Origin: Streptomyces sp. ISL-100
Lineage (GTDB): Bacteria; Actinomycetota; Actinomycetes; Streptomycetales; Streptomycetaceae
Assembly: GCF_018614615.1 (NCBI RefSeq)
Contig: NZ_JAGGOK010000057.1
Location: 1-45,673, forward strand
Length of the DNA stretch: 45,673 bases
Direction of reading: 5' to 3'
Below the pieces are notes generated by a model. That model ran no database searches. It was not told the DNA's origin and saw only the letters and a list, made by a program, of their open reading frames with translations. A program made the position numbers and the translations under genes. Within the stretch, counting starts at the first letter, position 1, and each line of letters begins with the position of its first letter. Below are positions 40,953 to 45,673 of this stretch, piece after piece.

Positions 40953-42371
40953 ATGGCCCCAGTTGCCATGCGTAGTGCTGCACAATCCCTTTCCGGCGTA
41001 AAGCCGGTGTCGTTCTGGCTGGACGACCCCGAAAAGCCCGCACCACAGCCCGCCCTCACCGGCGACGAGCGCTGCGATCTGCTCGTCATCGGCGGCGGAT
41101 ACAGCGGACTGTGGACCGCGCTCCTCGCCAAGGAACGCGATCCCGAGCGGGATGTCGTACTGATCGAGGGGCACGAGGTGGGCTGGGCCGCCTCGGGCCG
41201 CAACGGCGGATTCTGCGCCGCCTCCCTCACGCACGGCCTGAGCAACGGCATCTCGCGCTGGCCGGGCGAGCTGGCCAAGCTGGAGGAGCTCGGCGAGCGC
41301 AACCTCGACGCGATCGAGGCGGCGGTGGCGGCGTACGGCATCGACTGCGACTTCGAGCGCACCGGTGAGATCGACGTCGCCACCGAGCCGCACCAGCTCG
41401 AAGAGCTGCGGGAGATGTACGAAGAGGCACACAGGCTCGGCTTCGGCGACCATCTCGAACTCCTCGACCAGGACGCCGTCCGGGCCGAGGTCGACTCGCC
41501 GACCTTCGTCGGCGGGCTGCTCGACCGGCGCGGCGTCGCGATGCTGAATCCGGCGAAGCTGGCGTGGGGGCTGAAGCAGGCGTGCCTCGGTCTGGGCGTA
41601 CGGATGTACGAGCACACGCGGGGACTGGACCTGGTCTCCGCAGGCGCCGGGATGGCGGTACGCACGCCGTACGGACGGGTCTTCGCCCGCCGGGTGGCGC
41701 TGGGCACCAACATCTTCCCGTCGCTGGTCAAGCGCATCCGCCCGTACACCGTCCCGGTCTACGACTACGCGCTGATGACCGAGCCGCTCACCGACGAGCA
41801 GCTCGCCTCGGTCGGCTGGAAGAACCGGCAGGGGCTGGGCGACAGCGCGAATCAATTCCACTACTTCAGGCTGAGCGCCGACAACCGCATCCTGTGGGGC
41901 GGTTACGACGCCATCTACCCCTTCGGCGGCAAGCTGAGCGCCGAGTTGGACCACCGTCCGCAGACGTACCTCAAGCTGGCCGGGCACTTCTTCCGCTGCT
42001 TCCCGCAGCTGGAGGGCGTGCGCTTCAGCCACGCGTGGGGCGGCGCGATCGACACCTGCTCGCGGTTCTCGGCCTTCTTCGGAACGGCGCACGCGGGGAA
42101 GGTCGCGTACGCCGCCGGGTACACCGGCCTCGGTGTCGGATCGACCCGGTTCGGCGCGGACGTCATGCTCGACCTGCTCTCGGGCGAGCGGACCGAGCGT
42201 ACCGAGCTGGAGATGGTGCGCGGCAAGCCGATGCCGTTCCCGCCGGAGCCCTTCGCGTGGGCCGGCATCGGCATCACCAAGTGGTCGCTCGCCCGGTCGG
42301 ACGACAACGGCGGCCACCGCAACCTGTGGCTGAAGGCCATGGACAAGCTGGGGCTCGGCTTCGACAGCTGA
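40953..42371 (+). CDS. puuB: FAD-dependent amine oxidase, PuuB-like
   Basis: 472-aa DAO-family flavoprotein. The FAD-binding motif is DLLVIGGGYSGLWTALLAKE, followed by EVGWAASGRNGGFC, typical of gamma-glutamylputrescine oxidase (PuuB), and the C-terminal YAAGYTGLGVGSTRFGA closes the FAD site. In the Puu pathway PuuB oxidises gamma-glutamylputrescine to the aldehyde and releases ammonia and peroxide. ATG 40953 follows AAGGAG by 9 bases. It is the last gene of the pot operon. The matching gamma-glutamyl ligase is not in this window; direct oxidation of a free amine is an alternative. Confidence 0.88.
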   Translation: MAPVAMRSAAQSLSGVKPVSFWLDDPEKPAPQPALTGDERCDLLVIGGGYSGLWTALLAKERDPERDVVLIEGHEVGWAASGRNGGFCAASLTHGLSNGISRWPGELAKLEELGERNLDAIEAAVAAYGIDCDFERTGEIDVATEPHQLEELREMYEEAHRLGFGDHLELLDQDAVRAEVDSPTFVGGLLDRRGVAMLNPAKLAWGLKQACLGLGVRMYEHTRGLDLVSAGAGMAVRTPYGRVFARRVALGTNIFPSLVKRIRPYTVPVYDYALMTEPLTDEQLASVGWKNRQGLGDSANQFHYFRLSADNRILWGGYDAIYPFGGKLSAELDHRPQTYLKLAGHFFRCFPQLEGVRFSHAWGGAIDTCSRFSAFFGTAHAGKVAYAAGYTGLGVGSTRFGADVMLDLLSGERTERTELEMVRGKPMPFPPEPFAWAGIGITKWSLARSDDNGGHRNLWLKAMDKLGLGFDS

Positions 42372-42392
42372 GCGCGCCCGCGCACAACCGCA

Positions 42393-42423
42393 CTTGTGGT
42401 GTGAATCCGTTCACCACCACGAG
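42393..42423 (+). terminator. Terminator of the pot operon
   Basis: CTTGTGGT-GTGAA (42393-42405) pairs with TTCACCACCACGAG (42410-42423) with one bulge and one G-U around a TCCG loop, 21 bases after the oxidase stop. Confidence 0.7.
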
Positions 42424-42510
42424 ATGGCCCAACCCGCGTAATGATCCCGGCCCAGCCCCCTCTCCCTCGTGAACGCACTGGCTGCGCACACGAATGGAGG
42501 CGGGGACACA

Positions 42511-42969
42511 ATGGCCGGCTCGGGGCCCAAGACCGCGGTGGAATGGCTCGTATCGGTGGCACCGGACCCTGACGCCTGCCGGTGGGAATGGGAGCGAAAC
42601 CCCCTGGGGGTCGCTCTCCTTCCCGCCGGCAGGCGCTGGGACGTCCTGATCCTGCCGGGCGAGCTCGGCTACCCCACGCTCGACATCCTGGCGCGTCTCA
42701 TCGACCGCCCGGGGCCCGTCCTCGCCGACTTCGGCGATTCCCGCATGGGCTTCTTCGTGCCGCCGGGCACGGTCGGCCGCTGGATCGGTACGGGCGTACG
42801 CGGCGCGGGCCGTGGCACCTGGATCGTCGTCCCCTATCCCGGCCGGGCGGCCGGCGGAGTCCGCTGGCTCGTCCTGCCGGACGGCACGGGCACGCTCACT
42901 GATCCGGCGCTGCTGGAGCTCGCGATGCACGAGGCGGCGGCCGGTATCGCGCGGGAAGGCGATGGCTGA
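42511..42969 (+). CDS. Conserved hypothetical protein
   Basis: 152-aa soluble protein, Trp- and Gly-rich, starting with TAVEWLVSVAPDPDACRWEW. The pattern RRWDVLILPGELGYPTLDIL, then GPVLADFGDSRMGFFVPPGT, looks like the fold found in Streptomyces proteins related to the N-terminal part of bifunctional primase/polymerase proteins, but catalytic residues are not evident, so I do not assign a function. ATG 42511 has GGAGG 10 bases upstream. Its 3' end overlaps the convergent PAP2 gene by 74 bases. Confidence 0.7.
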   Translation: MAGSGPKTAVEWLVSVAPDPDACRWEWERNPLGVALLPAGRRWDVLILPGELGYPTLDILARLIDRPGPVLADFGDSRMGFFVPPGTVGRWIGTGVRGAGRGTWIVVPYPGRAAGGVRWLVLPDGTGTLTDPALLELAMHEAAAGIAREGDG

Positions 42970-43741
42970 CCAGAACCAGCGAGGGCAGGCAAAGACACCA
43001 GCTGCCCACAACGTCCAGCGGCCAGTGGTAGCCGCGCAGGATCAGGCCGGCGCCGGTGGCGAGCGTAAGGACGAGCGCGAGAAGGGGCGGCCACCAGCGG
43101 TGGTGGCGTACGTACACCGAGACGAGCAGGGCCGCGCCGCAGTAGGCGACGGCCGCTGTCGCCGCGTGCCCGGACGGGTAGTAGCCGGTCTCCTGCGTGA
43201 GCGGCCCGGGGCGGGCGATCCAGGACTTGACCGGGGCCACGAGGGCGGGCACCGCCGCCATGGAGGGCACGGCGGCAGCAGCGGGGGCGCGGCCGCCGCG
43301 CCACAGCGTGTACGCGACAGCCGCGGCCAGTACCGGCAGCGCGACGGCCATATTGCCGAGATCGGCGAGGAATTCCGTGAGACCGGTCGGGCCATGGCCC
43401 ACAACAGCCCGGCCGATGCGCTCGTCAGCGCGGCGCAGGGGGCCGTGGGCCGCGACCTGCCAGGTGATCAGCGCGAAGAGAAGCCCGAAGAGGGCGAGGG
43501 GGGCGAAGGCGGCGAAGAGGAAAGCCGGCTGCCCCGGAACAGGGGGGGTAGTTCCGGGGCAGCCGCCCGGACCGGTGTGCCGCGCGCCCCGGGGGGTGTG
43601 GGACGGGCGGCGATCCGATCGGTGAGGAGTTCCGGAGCCCGAAGCTCCGGTGGTGTGCGCGACGGCACGACCAGGGCGGGGCAGGGGGTGCCTCGACCTG
43701 GAACCGCCCGCAGTCCCCTGCGAGCGGGGTGTTTCTCTCAT
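42896..43741 (-). CDS. PAP2-family membrane phosphatase
   Basis: Phosphatidic acid phosphatase type 2 family protein, 281 aa. The three catalytic motifs are present: KSWIARPGP (KX6RP type), YPSGHAATAA with the catalytic His, and RGYHWPLDVVGSW (RX5HX3D). Membrane segments surround them (FAPLALFGLLFALITW, LPVLAAAVAYTLW, LLALVLTLATGAGLIL). Likely substrates are phosphatidate or undecaprenyl pyrophosphate. The first 75 residues are Pro/Arg-rich with poor third-position GC, so the start is uncertain. ATG 43741 was chosen because TACGGT (43750-43755) is a plausible -10 box 8 bases before it. A perfect 14-bp inverted repeat lies within this leader-like part. Confidence 0.85.
   Translation of the reverse strand: MRETPRSQGTAGGSRSRHPLPRPGRAVAHTTGASGSGTPHRSDRRPSHTPRGARHTGPGGCPGTTPPVPGQPAFLFAAFAPLALFGLLFALITWQVAAHGPLRRADERIGRAVVGHGPTGLTEFLADLGNMAVALPVLAAAVAYTLWRGGRAPAAAAVPSMAAVPALVAPVKSWIARPGPLTQETGYYPSGHAATAAVAYCGAALLVSVYVRHHRWWPPLLALVLTLATGAGLILRGYHWPLDVVGSWCLCLPSLVLVSHRLPARYRPPPRASRAPAAPDQ
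43527..43564. other. Perfect 14-bp inverted repeat inside the PAP2 N-terminal region
   Basis: GGCTGCCCCGGAAC (43527-43540) and GTTCCGGGGCAGCC (43551-43564) pair without mismatch; the loop on the plus strand is AGGGGGGGTA. It lies just before the first membrane segment of the PAP2 protein. Confidence 0.7.
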
Positions 43742-43749
43742 CTGCAGAA

Positions 43750-43778
43750 ACCGTACGGCAGAGGGTGGGGGACCGACA
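43750..43778 (-). promoter_or_regulatory. Candidate promoter of the PAP2 gene
   Basis: On the minus strand TGTCGG (43778-43773) and TACGGT (43755-43750) are 17 bases apart and the ATG follows 8 bases later, suggesting a leaderless or nearly leaderless mRNA. Confidence 0.4.
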
Positions 43779-43835
43779 GGCGGATCGTCATCCCGCCATT
43801 GGCCCCCCACCCTTTCTTCACAGGTCACACCCCGG

Positions 43836-45170
43836 TCACACGCCGGCGAAAGCCGCCTCGATGATGTCCAGACCCTCGTTGAGCAGGTCCTCGCCGATGA
43901 CGATCGGGGGCAGGAAGCGGAGCACGTTGCCGTACGTACCGCAGGTGAGGACCAGCAGACCCTCGGCGTGGCACGCCTTGGCGAGCGCGCCGGCGGCGGC
44001 CGCGTTCGGCTCCTTGGTGTCGCGGTCCGTGACGAGCTCGATGGCGATCATGGCGCCGCGACCACGGATGTCGCCGATGATGTCGAACTTCTCGGCCATG
44101 GTGGCGAGGCGCCCCTTCATGACCTCTTCGATCCGCTTCGCCTTCGCGTTGAGGTCGAGCTCCTTCATCGTCTCGATGGAGCCGAGCGCACCGGCGCAGG
44201 CCACCGGGTTTCCGCCGTACGTGCCGCCCAGGCCGCCACCGTGCGGGGCGTCCATGATCTCGGCGCGGCCGGTCACGGCGGCGAGCGGCAGACCGCCCGC
44301 GATGCCCTTGGCGGTCGTGATCAGGTCGGGGACGATGCCCTCGTCCTCGCACGCGAACCACTGGCCGGTGCGGCAGAAGCCGGACTGGATCTCGTCGGCG
44401 ACGAAGACGATGCCGTTGTCGTTGGCGAACTTCACGATCGCCGGCAGGAAGCCCTTGGCCGGCTCGATGAAGCCGCCCTCGCCGAGCACCGGCTCGATGA
44501 TGATCGCGGCGACGTTGTCGGCCCCGACCTGCTTCGTGATCTGGTCGATGGCCTGGGCCGCGGCCTCGGGGCCACAGTTCTCGGCGCCGGTGGGCCAGCG
44601 GTAGCCGTAGGCGACCGGGACGCGGTAGACCTCGGGGGCGAACGGGCCGAAGCCGTTCTTGTACGGCATGTTCTTGGAGGTCAGCGCCATCGTGAGGTTC
44701 GTACGGCCGTGGTAGCCGTGGTCGAACACGACGACGGCCTGGCGCTTGGTGTACGCACGGGCGATCTTGACGGCGTTCTCGACGGCCTCGGCGCCGGAGT
44801 TGAACAGCGCGGACTTCTTGGCGTGGTCGCCCGGGGTCAGCTCGGCGAGCGCCTCACAGACCTCGACGTAGCCCTCGTACGGCGTGACCATGAAACAGGT
44901 GTGCGTGAAGTTCTGCAGCTGCGCGGAGGCGCGGCGTACGACGGCCTCGGCGGAGGCGCCGACGGAGGTCACGGCGATGCCGGAGCCGAAGTCGATCAGG
45001 CGGTTGCCGTCGACGTCCTCGATGATGCCGCCGTCCGCGCGCGCGGTGAAGACGGGCAGCACGGAGCCCACGCCACCGGCGACCGTGGCGGTGCGCCGGG
45101 CCTGAAGCTCGGCCGACTTCGGGCCGGGAATCGCGGTGACGACGCGGCGCTCCTGCGGGATTGCGGTCAT
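43836..45170 (-). CDS. gabT: 4-aminobutyrate aminotransferase
   Basis: PLP-dependent class III aminotransferase, 444 aa, converting GABA and 2-oxoglutarate to succinate semialdehyde and glutamate. The cofactor Lys is Lys288 in ITTAKGIAGGLP. GabT-typical features are IIEDVDGNRLIDFGSGIAVT, ALFNSGAEAVENAVKIARAY, VVFDHGYHGRTNLTMALT, FVADEIQSGFCRTG and GGTYGGNPVACAGA. ATG 45170 has AGGAG 7 bases upstream. It completes the polyamine route in the window; a succinate semialdehyde dehydrogenase is not seen here and may lie beyond the right edge. It is transcribed towards the PAP2 gene with 94 bases between. Confidence 0.93.
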   Translation of the reverse strand: MTAIPQERRVVTAIPGPKSAELQARRTATVAGGVGSVLPVFTARADGGIIEDVDGNRLIDFGSGIAVTSVGASAEAVVRRASAQLQNFTHTCFMVTPYEGYVEVCEALAELTPGDHAKKSALFNSGAEAVENAVKIARAYTKRQAVVVFDHGYHGRTNLTMALTSKNMPYKNGFGPFAPEVYRVPVAYGYRWPTGAENCGPEAAAQAIDQITKQVGADNVAAIIIEPVLGEGGFIEPAKGFLPAIVKFANDNGIVFVADEIQSGFCRTGQWFACEDEGIVPDLITTAKGIAGGLPLAAVTGRAEIMDAPHGGGLGGTYGGNPVACAGALGSIETMKELDLNAKAKRIEEVMKGRLATMAEKFDIIGDIRGRGAMIAIELVTDRDTKEPNAAAAGALAKACHAEGLLVLTCGTYGNVLRFLPPIVIGEDLLNEGLDIIEAAFAGV

Positions 45171-45319
45171 GGTGGGGCTCCTGGGGGTATTCCGGACGCT
45201 TCTTTACTTCGCAGGCTAGGGGTGGGGGGTGGTACGTGGCATGTTCCGTTCGGGAGAAGTGGAGGCGTGTCGTTGTCCGCGGCGGACATAGAGCGGGCGG
45301 GGGCGTGGGCGGCGGCGGT

Positions 45320-45479
45320 GCCCTGCGGGGCTTTTCCCTACCCCGCCCTTCCCGATTTGCCGCTCAGCGGCAATTTCCCGCTCCACGGCACCCTCCAGCC
45401 CCTCCGGCGATTGAGGAGCGGCGCCCGGGGTGGAGCCCCAGTCCGGGAAGGGGCGGGTAGGGGAACAGCCCCGCAGGGC
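45320..45479. repeat. Dispersed Streptomyces GC-rich intergenic repeat, copy 3
   Basis: Nearly perfect inverted arms of about 35 bases (45320-45354 and 45444-45479) enclose CCTCCGGCGATTGAGGAG and a smaller CCGCTCAGCGG fold. The arms share TACCCCGCCCTTCCCG-type sequence with copies 1 and 2. It accounts for most of the 399 bases between gabT and the last gene. Confidence 0.7.
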
Positions 45480-45493
45480 CGGGCGCGTGGGCG

Positions 45494-45522
45494 GTGAACT
45501 GCCCAGCCCGGGGCACTAGATT
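45494..45522 (+). promoter_or_regulatory. Possible promoter of the last gene
   Basis: GTGAAC (45494-45499) and TAGATT (45517-45522) are 17 bases apart, about 48 bases before ATG 45570. Both are partial matches to the housekeeping consensus. Confidence 0.35.
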
Positions 45523-45569
45523 GAGGCCCTGCGCACACGCTGGTCAGGGGACGAGGGGCAGGGCACCGC

Positions 45570-45673
45570 ATGGACACCGAGGGCACCGGCACACCAGACG
45601 CACGCACCACCCACGCCACCTCCGTACCGCGCCCGGCCGGCCCGCCCCCCGCCCCACCCCCCCCCCTACCCCC
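45570..45673 (+). CDS. Start of an unidentified gene, cut by right edge
   Basis: An open frame from ATG 45570 encodes MDTEGTGTPDARTTHATSV and then a Pro-rich run of C-rich codons to the window end. Only 34 codons are visible, so no family can be assigned. A purine-rich stretch (GAGGGGCAGGG) and a possible promoter precede it, which supports a real start. A Pro-rich N-terminal linker is common in Streptomyces membrane and regulatory proteins. Confidence 0.4.
   Translation, partial: MDTEGTGTPDARTTHATSVPRPAGPPPAPPPPLP

Noticed and set aside
43650..45497. Plus-strand open frame of 615 codons
   Set aside because: Antisense to gabT and continues into the intergenic repeat.
45640..45673. C-rich run at the right edge considered as a repeat or assembly artefact
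   Set aside because: It is in frame as a Pro-rich stretch of a plausible gene start, and too little sequence is visible to decide.

Overview
High-GC chromosomal DNA with GC-rich third codon positions, frequent GTG starts, many short start/stop overlaps, a WhiG sporulation sigma factor and four tandem type I signal peptidases. All of this points to Streptomyces or a very close relative. The gene order resembles the conserved core region of Streptomyces chromosomes around whiG-rpsB-tsf-pyrH-frr. I saw no rRNA, tRNA, CRISPR array or insertion sequence.

Layout. (1) 1-3351: four signal peptidase I genes in one tightly overlapping operon (sipW cut by the left edge, then sipX, sipY, sipZ), coupled to a Nudix hydrolase. 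(2) 3927-7567: DUF2469 gene, yraN, comM and dprA, a housekeeping and DNA-uptake cluster preceded by paired DnaA-box-like sites. (3) 7808-10009: whiG, a TetR regulator, and a convergent secreted M23-like protein. (4) 10289-16456: the translation and envelope operon rpsB-tsf-pyrH-frr-cdsA, a TPR gene remnant, and rlmN. (5) 16501-20511: a TPP riboswitch with a possible ribosome-site-sequestering hairpin controlling a thiamine-type ABC importer (thiB-thiP-thiQ). (6) 20666-23760, minus strand: a LOG-family protein and a small ABC exporter-like pair. (7) 23999-28726: a polyamine catabolic block. An Lrp/AsnC regulator and a class III aminotransferase diverge from an aldehyde dehydrogenase and an orphan PotD-like lipoprotein. 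(8) 28767-34806: two small membrane proteins, an ECF41-type sigma factor with a flavoprotein likely under its control, a phosphodiesterase, adenosine deaminase, and a DUF4190 membrane protein. (9) 35185-42423: a second aldehyde dehydrogenase-PotD pair followed by PotA, PotB, PotC and a PuuB-like oxidase, ending in a terminator. (10) 42511-45673: a small unknown protein, a PAP2 phosphatase, GABA aminotransferase (gabT), and the start of a further gene.

Blocks 7, 9 and 10 read as one dispersed system for importing polyamines and degrading them to GABA and then succinate semialdehyde. Import is by PotABCD plus a second PotD-like receptor. Amine removal is by an aminotransferase and a PuuB-like oxidase. 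Aldehyde oxidation is by two ALDHs, and GABA deamination by GabT. The ALDH-PotD pair occurs twice, and the two regulatory regions share a short motif, which suggests duplication and a common regulator. Candidate new observations are the ECF41 target promoter giving a leaderless flavoprotein mRNA, the shared polyamine operator, the SD-masking TPP platform, paired DnaA-like boxes with identical 18-bp phasing, and a dispersed GC-rich inverted repeat family.
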